Source: Segatella hominis (lineage in GTDB: Bacteria > Bacteroidota > Bacteroidia > Bacteroidales > Bacteroidaceae). Taken from it: DNA of 41,754 bases. The notes below the pieces were generated by a model. The model did not search any database. It was not told where the DNA came from and was given only the letters and a program-made list of their open reading frames with translations. Where the stretch lies: contig NZ_SGVY01000035.1 in NCBI RefSeq assembly GCF_004535825.1, positions 1 through 41,754 on the forward strand, given 5' to 3'. The translations under genes and the position numbers were made by a program. Below are positions 1-6,457 of this stretch, piece after piece; position 1 is the stretch's first letter, and each line of letters opens with the position of its first letter.

Positions 1-2
1 TC

Positions 3-82
3 ATAACAGTTACTCTTTAAATCGTTGTTTTTTTGTTCTTTAGCGATTACAAAGATACAACTTTTTATCGAGAAACTGTTAT
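3..82. repeat. Short inverted repeat around a leftward -7 box
   Basis: Bases 3-15 (ATAACAGTTACTC) and 70-82 (GAGAAACTGTTAT) are inverted copies matching at 12 of 13 positions. They enclose 54 bp containing CAAAGATA at 50-57, which on the minus strand reads TATCTTTG, a perfect Bacteroidota -7 box pointing left. No clear -33 TTTG is visible. A promoter between inverted repeats beside a headless SusC gene is what a DNA-inversion (phase-variation) site would look like, but 13 bp is short and the window edge hides the left side. Confidence 0.45.
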
Positions 83-97
83 TTTTACCCTACTATT

Positions 98-2635
98 TTG
101 GGGTGGGAAACTTTAGTCAGTAATACTCTGACTTGGACTACAGCTTACAATCACGCAAAATTGCAGAAAGAATATGGTGGTGGTGCATATGGAGCTGATG
201 GTGAATTGGATGTCTATCATTGGAAAGAAGGTGATCCGGAATCCTACAAACAACTTGATGGTAAGAAGTATTACGACTACGCAGATGACTGCTCTTGGGG
301 ACCTCGTTTTGATTCTAATATCAAGTATCTGCCTGCTATTGCATGGGATGAAACAAGTCCATATTTTGGTCAGGAAGATACTTGGACAAGTCATCTTGAT
401 ATGAATGATTTGTTCCAGACTGGTGTTGCAGATAACACCAATGTATCTTTTGAACGTTCTGGTAAAGACTTCTCTTCACGCATTTCGTTGTCTAACATGA
501 ACATAAAAGGCGTAAATCCTAACAGTGGTGCTATTCGTAGATATGCTAATATCAAGACTGCTTTCACACCATTGAAGAACTTACGTGTTTCTTTCGATTA
601 TAAATATACTTATAAGAAGAATCATAATGCTGCAACTGAAGGTTATGGTACCGAAAGTAACAACCCATACTCAGACCTTCTTCAGTGGGGACAAACCAAT
701 GTAAACTTGAAGCAGTATAAGAATTATACTCGTCCAGACGGCACTTTCCGTACTTGGAATATAAAAGATTATAATGATTTTACTCCAGCATTCCACGATA
801 GTCCGTATGCAGTGTACAATGAAATAAACAACACGAACACAAGGGAATTCCATGTACTTGCTGGTGATATCGAGTATTCTTTGCCATACAACATCAAAGT
901 AGGTTTCAAGACGACAGCCAACCTTTATAATTTCTATCAGCTCTATAATCGTGCTGGTTTGACAGGACAAACTGATATTCATAAGCAGTGGCAGCGCAAG
1001 TCATACGATGTTTATAATCAGGGGCGCATCACTTGGGATGACAAGTTTATCAATGATCGTTTGTCTGCTCAGGCTGCCATCTTCATCGAAAACCGCAACT
1101 ACCACTATGAGGGTATGGATGTATTCACTCGCGACGGCTTGTTGTTACCAGGTTTATTCCGTACAACTAATTCATATGGTCTGTCTGGTGGTGATGATGC
1201 TTCTACTGATGCAACAACCAATGAAGTTGGCGATTATGACAAGGCTTATACAAGACGAGAAAAGGCACAGAGCCTCTTCGGTACTGTAACTTTGGGTTGG
1301 GATGACACTTACTTTGTAGATGCATCTCTTCGTAACGATTGGAACTCAACACTTCCTACAGATAACAATAGCTATCTTTATGGTGGTCTTTCTGTTGCAG
1401 CTGTAGCCAGCAACTGGTTTAAGCAGGCAAAATGGCTTGACTACTGGAAACTTCGTGCATCATTTGCTCAAGTAGGTTCTGCTTTGACACCATATCGTTT
1501 GTCTACAGTTTACAACTTTGGATATCGTTATGGTTCTACAGCTTCTATGTATGGTAATCCACAGTTGATTGATAAAAATATCAAGCCAACTATCACAACA
1601 TCTTATGAGATTGGTACGGAATTCAGCGTCTTGGGTAACCGCTTGTGGGGTGATATCAACTACTATAGCCGTGACACCAAAAACCAGATTATCAGTACTA
1701 CAGTAGGTCCTGCTTCTGGTTATTCTTCTCGATTGATGAATGCAGGTTTGATTCGCAACCGTGGTTATGAAATATCTCTGGGTGGTAAGCCTATCAAGAC
1801 TAAAAATTATGAATGGACTATCGAGGCCAACATTGCTCATAATGAGAACAAATTGGTAGAATTGGCTCCTGGTATGACAAGATACACTCTCGATGGTATG
1901 TCATTCTTCTCTTATCTGTATAGCTATGCAGAGGTTGGCAAACCAATGGGTGCCCTCTATGTAACACGTAGCTGGCAGACCAATGAGAATGGCGATATTA
2001 TCTTGAAGAAGAATAAAGCAGGCAACTTGATGCCTCAGATAGATAAAACTACAGAGAAGTATATTGGCAATATGCAGCCTAAGCTTACTGGTGGTTTCTC
2101 TACTGCCGTACGTGTATATGACTTTACATTGCGTGCATCTTGCGATTTCCGTGTAGGTGGAAAGTTCGCTTCTGTCACCAACATGTGGTTGGAAGGTTCT
2201 GGTCTCGGTTCTGCAACAGCTGGTACCAATGACCGTGGTGGTGAGATTCGTGGTGACATCTCTGAGAATGGTGGTGTAAGAGTAGATGGTGTTGTTGCCA
2301 ATGAAGATGGTACATATAGCCCTGCAACCACATACGTAGAAGCCAACACTTACTTCCAGGGATTGAAGTCAACTCTTTGGGAGCCATACGTATATGATGG
2401 TAGTTATATTAAAATGCGTGAATTGTCTTTGACATATAATATGCCTAAGACTCTTTTGAACCAATTACATATCGGTTTGCAATCCGCAAGTATCGCATTT
2501 GTTGCAACAGATCCATTCTTGCTTTATAGCAAAGTGAAGAACGTAGATCCATCTGAAACAGATGGTACTTTGTTTGAACAAGGTCAGGCTGTTTCTACTC
2601 GTTCATGGGGCTTCACTGTAAACTTAACTTTCTAA
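98..2635 (+). CDS. SusC/RagA-type TonB-dependent outer-membrane receptor, 5'-truncated
   Basis: Beta-barrel part of a SusC-like outer-membrane transporter that imports a glycan or other ligand with its SusD lid. The 845 residues run from the plug-barrel junction (NTLTWTTAYNHAKLQKEYG near residue 9) to a normal C-terminus ending in a phenylalanine (WGFTVNLTF). Family members are usually about 1000 residues, so the signal peptide, carboxypeptidase-like domain, TonB box and plug are missing. The TTG at 98 is only the first possible start; the frame is open back to base 44, but that stretch looks intergenic rather than SusC-like. The gene is probably silent as it stands, or its front end lies elsewhere and is joined by recombination. 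An assembly join is also possible. SusD follows after 19 bp. Confidence 0.85.
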   Translation: MGWETLVSNTLTWTTAYNHAKLQKEYGGGAYGADGELDVYHWKEGDPESYKQLDGKKYYDYADDCSWGPRFDSNIKYLPAIAWDETSPYFGQEDTWTSHLDMNDLFQTGVADNTNVSFERSGKDFSSRISLSNMNIKGVNPNSGAIRRYANIKTAFTPLKNLRVSFDYKYTYKKNHNAATEGYGTESNNPYSDLLQWGQTNVNLKQYKNYTRPDGTFRTWNIKDYNDFTPAFHDSPYAVYNEINNTNTREFHVLAGDIEYSLPYNIKVGFKTTANLYNFYQLYNRAGLTGQTDIHKQWQRKSYDVYNQGRITWDDKFINDRLSAQAAIFIENRNYHYEGMDVFTRDGLLLPGLFRTTNSYGLSGGDDASTDATTNEVGDYDKAYTRREKAQSLFGTVTLGWDDTYFVDASLRNDWNSTLPTDNNSYLYGGLSVAAVASNWFKQAKWLDYWKLRASFAQVGSALTPYRLSTVYNFGYRYGSTASMYGNPQLIDKNIKPTITTSYEIGTEFSVLGNRLWGDINYYSRDTKNQIISTTVGPASGYSSRLMNAGLIRNRGYEISLGGKPIKTKNYEWTIEANIAHNENKLVELAPGMTRYTLDGMSFFSYLYSYAEVGKPMGALYVTRSWQTNENGDIILKKNKAGNLMPQIDKTTEKYIGNMQPKLTGGFSTAVRVYDFTLRASCDFRVGGKFASVTNMWLEGSGLGSATAGTNDRGGEIRGDISENGGVRVDGVVANEDGTYSPATTYVEANTYFQGLKSTLWEPYVYDGSYIKMRELSLTYNMPKTLLNQLHIGLQSASIAFVATDPFLLYSKVKNVDPSETDGTLFEQGQAVSTRSWGFTVNLTF

Positions 2636-2654
2636 TCGTATAAAGGATAAATAT

Positions 2655-4169
2655 ATGAAATCAATTATATTAAAGACTGCTCTTGCTTTTGTTGCTGGAG
2701 CTTCATTAGTAAGTTGTGGCGACTTTGGGAATATCAATGATAATCCTAATAAGCCAACATCTGCATATACAAGTTATTTATTTTCTAATGTAACCCGTCA
2801 TACTCCATATATTTGGAATGACGAGCGCTATTTTAGTAATAGAAGTGATACCTATTACAACCCAGTATATCTGATTTATCCACAATATATTGCAGAGCGT
2901 CAGAATGTTCAGTATGGTACAATGAACCTCTTTACAGGTAGTACAATGGACACGTACCGTTACGTACTGAAAAATTTAAAGAACATCATTGATATGAACA
3001 CCAATGATGCCACAAAGAATGAAGTTTGCGTATCTTCTTTTGGTAGTAATGCCAATCAGATTGGAGTAGCTCGTACCTTGATGGGGTATTTCTATCTCCA
3101 CATGACAGATATATTTGGTATGATTCCATATTCAGAGGCATTGCAAGGTGAGGCTAACTTGACACCTAAGTTGGATACACAAGAGGAAATCTACAAAGGC
3201 GTAATTTCAGATATGAAAGAAGCATACGACCAGATGGATGCCTCAAGTAATCTGAACGCTACATACGATAAGATTTATGGTGGAAATATTGCAAAGTGGA
3301 AGAAAATGAACGCTACAGTTCGTATGCTTGCAGCCATCAAGTTGTCGGATGTTGATCCTACAAATGGTAAGCAATGGTTTGTTGAGGCTTATAATGATGG
3401 TGCCATCGAAGATAACGCGGACAATTTTGTATATAAGTATTATGCCAATACCGACAATGAGAATCCATTATATACAAACATTGTCACAGGTGCTCGTAAA
3501 GACTTTGCTCCAAATAAGGCTTTTGTTGATTCTTTGAATGTTGTAAATGACCCACGTCGTGCGGTATATTTCACAAAAAATGCCAATGGTGAATACAAAG
3601 GAATTCCTTTAGGAATCAAACAGGCAGATGTCTCTAATTACAACAAGGACAATTCAGACTTTGCTCCTGCCATGCAGGCACAGGATGCGCCATTGACTAT
3701 GTATTCTGCAGCGCGAGTTCTTTTAGTCGAGGCAGAAGCTGCTGTAAGAGGTTGGATTAGTGCTGATGCAAAGAATTTATATGAAAAGGCTGTTGCTGCT
3801 TCATTTACAGCCAAAGGTCTTACTTACACTGACGATGTTCTTCAGAACTACTTGGCACAAGATGGTGTTAAATTCCAGGGTACAGACGAAAACAAAATTA
3901 TGCTGATTGCTAAACAGCGTTGGATCAACGGCTATTTCGAAGATGGTGTAGAGGCTTGGTCTGATTGGCGTCGTCTTGACTTCCCTGTTATTGTAACCGG
4001 TTCTTATTCCAAAGAACTTAACATCAATCATGTTCCTTATCGTATGCCTTACGGTTCTTCGGACCGTAGTGCAACTCCTGCACAGTACGAAGCTGCTGAT
4101 AAAATTCAAGGTGCAGACAGCCCAAATACCAGAGTATGGTGGGATGTCAAAGACAATAGAGAAGAGTAA
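2655..4169 (+). CDS. SusD/RagB-family surface lipoprotein
   Basis: Ligand-binding lipoprotein that caps the SusC-type barrel on the cell surface. The N-terminus has a lipoprotein signal ending in SLVSC, with the lipidated cysteine at residue 21. It is followed by GDFGNINDNPNKPT, the typical opening of the SusD-like_2 group. The 504 residues are full length. The family's central 'ARTLMGYFYLHMTDIFGMIPY' helix region is at about residues 136-156 and the conserved WINGYFEDGVEAWSDWRR near residue 423. It lies 19 bp after the SusC gene, so the two form one transcription unit. No glycoside hydrolase sits next to the pair, so the ligand cannot be inferred from context. Confidence 0.92.
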   Translation: MKSIILKTALAFVAGASLVSCGDFGNINDNPNKPTSAYTSYLFSNVTRHTPYIWNDERYFSNRSDTYYNPVYLIYPQYIAERQNVQYGTMNLFTGSTMDTYRYVLKNLKNIIDMNTNDATKNEVCVSSFGSNANQIGVARTLMGYFYLHMTDIFGMIPYSEALQGEANLTPKLDTQEEIYKGVISDMKEAYDQMDASSNLNATYDKIYGGNIAKWKKMNATVRMLAAIKLSDVDPTNGKQWFVEAYNDGAIEDNADNFVYKYYANTDNENPLYTNIVTGARKDFAPNKAFVDSLNVVNDPRRAVYFTKNANGEYKGIPLGIKQADVSNYNKDNSDFAPAMQAQDAPLTMYSAARVLLVEAEAAVRGWISADAKNLYEKAVAASFTAKGLTYTDDVLQNYLAQDGVKFQGTDENKIMLIAKQRWINGYFEDGVEAWSDWRRLDFPVIVTGSYSKELNINHVPYRMPYGSSDRSATPAQYEAADKIQGADSPNTRVWWDVKDNREE

Positions 4170-4211
4170 TTTTATCCAAAGGAAAAGTTTTTAAATCACA
4201 TATATTAATAC

Positions 4212-4261
4212 AGGTGTATCCTTTTTGCTCCTCATCGAGCATTCAGGATACACCTTTTTTC
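4212..4261 (+). terminator. Hairpin terminator after SusCD, dispersed family copy 1
   Basis: AGGTGTATCC (4212-4221) pairs with GGATACACCT (4246-4255) and is followed by a run of T. The loop has its own small stem (GCTC...GAGC). Near-identical hairpins recur at 4988-5035 and 9727-9777, with a half copy at 11261-11286, so this is a dispersed repeat as well as a terminator. Confidence 0.85.
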
Positions 4262-4300
4262 TTTCCTCCTTTCTCCATCATAAAGTTTTCCTGTCATTTC

Positions 4301-4332
4301 TTTGCAGCTTTCAGAAGAAAAGCGTATCTTTG
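4301..4332 (+). promoter_or_regulatory. Promoter of DUF4160-DUF2442 pair, copy 1
   Basis: TTTG at 4301-4304, a 20-bp spacer and TATCTTTG at 4325-4332 match the Bacteroidota -33/-7 consensus exactly. The start codon is only 15 bp past the -7 box, so the leader is very short. The same block (core TTTCAGAAGAAAAGCG then TATCTTTG) recurs near 5085-5108, 6079-6106 and 8555-8585. Confidence 0.8.
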
Positions 4333-4347
4333 CAAAAAAAAGAAACG

Positions 4348-4584
4348 ATGCCAACAATATTTATATTTTTCGGATTCAGATTCATGTTTTATTCTAATGA
4401 TCATGAACCAATTCATGTCCATGTTATCAAGGATGGAAATGAAACAAAATACAATGTATCTCCTCTAACCCAGATTTATAATCATGGATTCAAAAAACAT
4501 GATATTGCTTTGATAGAATCTATTATTTCTGAGAATGAGGTGGTTATTATAGATAGATGGAAAGAGTATTTTAATCAAAAATAA
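4348..4584 (+). CDS. DUF4160 small protein, copy 1 (putative toxin-antitoxin partner)
   Basis: A 78-residue protein with the DUF4160 hallmark: an N-terminal MPTIF...GFRFMFYSNDHEPIHVHV strand region and a C-terminal helix ending in the WKEYFNQK tail. I chose ATG 4348 because the promoter ends at 4332; the longer open frame upstream runs through the terminator and promoter. DUF4160 genes commonly sit next to DUF2442 genes and the pair is often suspected to be a toxin-antitoxin module; which partner is toxic is not evident here. The next gene begins 6 bp downstream. A near-identical copy lies at 8600-8836, differing by V to A in the ENEVVII segment. Confidence 0.85.
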   Translation: MPTIFIFFGFRFMFYSNDHEPIHVHVIKDGNETKYNVSPLTQIYNHGFKKHDIALIESIISENEVVIIDRWKEYFNQK

Positions 4585-4590
4585 GATATT

Positions 4591-4857
4591 ATGGAGCAAT
4601 ATAGAGTAAATCGCGTTTGGGTTGACGATGCCCATATTTGGGCAGAAACCCAAAATGGCTGGAAGGCTAACTATCCTTTCAGTCGTTGGAACCGTCTTGC
4701 TAACGCCACTCCTGCCCAGCGTAAGGCTTTCGTATTGAGTAGATATGGTATTCATTGGCCTGAATTAAACGAAGATTTATGCTTTGAAGGACTGTTCGCA
4801 GATGCTGGTATATACAAACCGTCAAATGCAGAAGATACTATTTATTATCAAGCATAA
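4591..4857 (+). CDS. DUF2442 small protein, copy 1
   Basis: An 88-residue protein with the DUF2442 pattern: a short N-terminal strand pair (VNRVWVDDAHIWAETQNG), an arginine-rich FSRWNRLANATPAQR segment, and the family signature RYGIHWPELNEDLCFEGLF near residues 50-68. It is co-transcribed with DUF4160 6 bp upstream. No catalytic motif is visible. The second copy at 8843-9112 is one residue longer because its stop codon is mutated (QA-stop becomes QAL-stop). Confidence 0.88.
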   Translation: MEQYRVNRVWVDDAHIWAETQNGWKANYPFSRWNRLANATPAQRKAFVLSRYGIHWPELNEDLCFEGLFADAGIYKPSNAEDTIYYQA

Positions 4858-4899
4858 TAAAAGGATTTTTTGCAACAGAAGGATAAGTGAATCATTCGT

Positions 4900-4980
4900 G
4901 AATTCGTAAAAGACAACTATCAGGAAATGTTCTTGAAATGGTCGGAAATGAGCAATAATGGCTTTTATCGTGGAGAATAA
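4900..4980 (+). pseudogene. C-terminal remnant of an unidentified gene
   Basis: An open tail encoding EFVKDNYQEMFLKWSEMSNN and then GFYRGE before a stop, with no start of its own. The last 12 codons recur almost exactly at 8360-8398, where they are joined to a different start. Both probably come from the same lost partner gene of the 8052-type small protein. The family is not recognised. Confidence 0.5.
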
Positions 4981-4987
4981 TTTAATA

Positions 4988-5035
4988 AAAGGTGTATCCT
5001 TATTGCTCCTCATCGAGCATTCAGGATACACCTTT
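4988..5035. terminator. Dispersed hairpin, copy 2
   Basis: AAAGGTGTATCC (4988-4999) pairs with GGATACACCTTT (5024-5035) around the same conserved loop as the copy at 4212. The T run is interrupted (TTTATT). It closes the remnant at 4900-4980 and precedes the promoter block at 5056. Confidence 0.75.
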
Positions 5036-5055
5036 ATTCTTTTTATCTCTCTCAC

Positions 5056-5179
5056 CCTCAAGCATTTTTCAATAATTCCTTGCTTCTTTCAGAAGAAAAG
5101 CGTATCTTTGCAGAAGAAAAGCTGCACTCGGCAAGCTGAAAGTAAACTCTCATTGCGCTCGCTGGCATAATTTTTGCAG
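5056..5179 (+). repeat. 124-bp promoter-bearing repeat, copy 1
   Basis: This block is nearly identical, and equal in length, to 6049-6172. It contains TTGC-N19-TATCTTTG, then a segment with CTGCACTCGGCAAGCTGAAA, then CATTGCGCTCGCTGGCATAA and TTTTTGCAG. Its first half is also the promoter of the DUF4160 genes. Here it leads into only about 30 bp of recognisable gene before the convergent HEPN gene. Confidence 0.8.
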
Positions 5180-5180
5180 A

Positions 5181-5212
5181 AGAAGCGATACTCTCTAATC
5201 ATGGAGATATGT
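5181..5212 (+). pseudogene. Start fragment of an 8052-type small gene
   Basis: Reads EEAILSNHGDM, matching SSEALLSNNGDM of the intact protein at 8052. After about ten codons the similarity ends, just before the stop codon of the convergent gene at 5227. It is a short remnant, supported only by similarity to 8052 and 9166 and by following the same promoter block. Confidence 0.4.
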
Positions 5213-5226
5213 TTTTAGATATGGCT

Positions 5227-5886
5227 TTACCAATTCATAATTTTACGTATATCCAAGCTAACAGAACTAAATCTGTCAAACTGAGACAACCAAGTTGGTA
5301 CCTCCTTATTCATCCATCCCATAACATTCATCATTTCATCGTGTATCATCTCAACTTCATCGAGATTCCAACAAATAGCTTCATTATGATCTATCCTATT
5401 GCGCAAGCGACGGAATTTGTTTAAGAAGCTAGCAACTACCTTTCTTTGCCGATTAGCTTTCTTCACAAAAGGGAAAGCTCTCCTTAAGTCTTTCCAAAGG
5501 ATACGTTCGTAGTTTCTATTAAAAAGGGAGGTCCAAAAGCCCCAGGTCAATTCTGCTGTAATCTTTGCTGTGGTTATATCTTCTCCTCGTGCAGCAATTT
5601 GTTTCTTAGCTGTGCTTATATATTTATTCAGTTCCATCAGGCCTGGAGTTGTAGAGAAAACGACATACCAATCTTCTCTTTTGGCAAATGCCACAAGTTC
5701 CCGAACTACGGAATTACGGAGTTCTACCTCAAAGACAGAAAGACATGGGTACATAGCTTCGGAAAGCATTATGTTACATTGATAATGCTTAATTGCCTTT
5801 ACTTCATCCCCAGGATAGAGCAAGAAATATTTCTTCATTCTATCTGTCGAGAAAACTTTTTCGAAAAAATCTTTGGTATATTCCAT
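5227..5886 (-). CDS. HEPN-domain Abi-like (AbiF/AbiD family) RNase
   Basis: A 219-residue protein of the Abi_2 type: conserved VFEVELRNSVVREL at residues 51-64, an all-helical body, and the HEPN ribonuclease motif Rx4H at R162-H167 (RLRNRIDHNE). In this family (AbiD, AbiF and relatives) the HEPN site is a metal-independent RNA-cutting centre used in abortive phage defence or as a toxin. Length and motif placement look intact. The likely promoter on its own strand is at 5975-6005, giving a leader of about 85 nt that is fully antisense to the small RNA at 5907-5967. The first ten codons and all upstream DNA through the small RNA are duplicated at 8399-8508, where the rest of the gene is gone. 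It is convergent with the fragment at 5181. Confidence 0.82.
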   Translation of the reverse strand: MEYTKDFFEKVFSTDRMKKYFLLYPGDEVKAIKHYQCNIMLSEAMYPCLSVFEVELRNSVVRELVAFAKREDWYVVFSTTPGLMELNKYISTAKKQIAARGEDITTAKITAELTWGFWTSLFNRNYERILWKDLRRAFPFVKKANRQRKVVASFLNKFRRLRNRIDHNEAICWNLDEVEMIHDEMMNVMGWMNKEVPTWLSQFDRFSSVSLDIRKIMNW

Positions 5887-5903
5887 TTTTATTCTTATCT
5901 TTG
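5872..5903 (+). promoter_or_regulatory. Promoter of small RNA, inside the start of the HEPN gene
   Basis: TTTG at 5872-5875, 20 bp, TATCTTTG at 5896-5903: a perfect consensus on the plus strand, opposite to the HEPN gene, with the -33 box within its first codons. The duplicate at 8414-8445 keeps both boxes and the spacing although three bases between them differ. Confidence 0.75.
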
Positions 5904-5906
5904 CAG

Positions 5907-5967
5907 CGCAGTCCCGGTAAGGCCCTCTCCCAGATTATTCGATGCTGGTGATGACCCCGGGTTTTTT
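5907..5967 (+). ncRNA. Structured small RNA paired with HEPN/Abi gene (abiF-RNA-like candidate)
   Basis: A transcript of about 60 nt is predicted just after the -7 box. It has an outer stem CCCGG (5913-5917) with CCGGG (5957-5961), an inner stem CCAG (5930-5933) with CTGG (5945-5948), and ends in CCCGGG followed by six T, an intrinsic-terminator end. The 62 bp from TTGCAGCGCAGTCC to ACCCCGGGTT are identical in the second copy at 8448-8508. Known biology: Abi_2/AbiF genes in several phyla have a conserved non-coding RNA (the abiF RNA motif) nearby. I infer this is such a partner; the divergent strand rests on the promoter, and the complementary strand (HEPN leader) could also fold. Confidence 0.6.
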
Positions 5968-5974
5968 GTTTTTG

Positions 5975-6005
5975 CAAAAGTACATAAATATTTTGATAGT
6001 GACAA
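5975..6005 (-). promoter_or_regulatory. Probable promoter of the HEPN gene
   Basis: On the minus strand, TTGT (complement of 6002-6005), 19 bp, then TACTTTTG (complement of 5975-5982). It fits TAnnTTTG and would start transcription just upstream of the small RNA's 3' end, so leader and small RNA overlap completely. Confidence 0.5.
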
Positions 6006-6048
6006 CAAAAAAGCCTTTTTTCTTTGCTTTTTTTGTTATCTCCTTCAG

Positions 6049-6172
6049 CCTCAAACATTTTTCAATAATTCCTTGCATCTTTCAGAAGGAAAGCGTATCT
6101 TTGCAGAAGAAAAGCTGCACTCGGCAAGCTGAAAGTAAACTTTCATTGCGCTCGCTGGCATAATCTTTGCAG
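6049..6172 (+). repeat. 124-bp promoter-bearing repeat, copy 2
   Basis: Same length and almost same sequence as 5056-5179. It contains TTGC-N19-TATCTTTG (-7 at about 6099-6106) and the CTGCACTCGGCAAGCTGAAA segment. Here it drives the small gene at 6209, which has a strong ribosome binding site. The stretch between 5983 and 6049 is AT-rich with nothing else recognisable. Confidence 0.8.
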
Positions 6173-6208
6173 CACGAATGTTGAATCATTAAAACAAGGA
6201 GGTAGAAT

Positions 6209-6346
6209 ATGGACAAAAAGAAAAATGAAAACTTCCTTCTGAAACTTATTAAGATTAAGAAGGAGATTCGTGATTGTGTACAAAATGGAGGAGACCTGAA
6301 AGATGTAGAGAAAAACTATGGTATCAGATTCTCTAAACCCCTATAG
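6209..6346 (+). CDS. 45-residue basic helical protein, unknown
   Basis: Starts at ATG 6209, 6 bp after AAGGAGGT, a perfect anti-Shine-Dalgarno match that is rare in Bacteroidota. It encodes a lysine-rich helical peptide (LLKLIKIKKEIRDC) followed by GGDLKDVEKNYGIRFSKPL. Not recognised; size, promoter block and neighbourhood suggest an antitoxin-like or regulatory peptide. Bases 6347-6457 hold an out-of-frame tail (VSEYDAFLREKMKKTKKQ) that looks like the end of a deleted gene. Confidence 0.5.
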   Translation: MDKKKNENFLLKLIKIKKEIRDCVQNGGDLKDVEKNYGIRFSKPL

Positions 6347-6457
6347 CATTAAAAGATGACTGACCTGCTGAAGATTGAATCAAGAAACACATCGTAAGTG
6401 AGTATGACGCATTTCTTCGGGAGAAAATGAAGAAGACAAAGAAACAAAAAGGCGACT

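Noticed and set aside
4225-4347. Longer N-terminus for the DUF4160 gene
   Set aside because: The extension would be translated from the terminator hairpin and through the promoter; ATG 4348 lies just after the -7 box and is the family start.
4867-4900. tRNA gene in the short gaps of the island
   Set aside because: I saw no cloverleaf or TTCGA-type arm in this or other intergenic gaps; no tRNA or rRNA is supported in the window.
5599-6132. 177-codon plus-strand reading frame over the HEPN gene and small RNA
   Set aside because: It is antisense to a gene with a clear HEPN motif and runs through promoters, the small RNA and the repeat block; its translation shows no family features.
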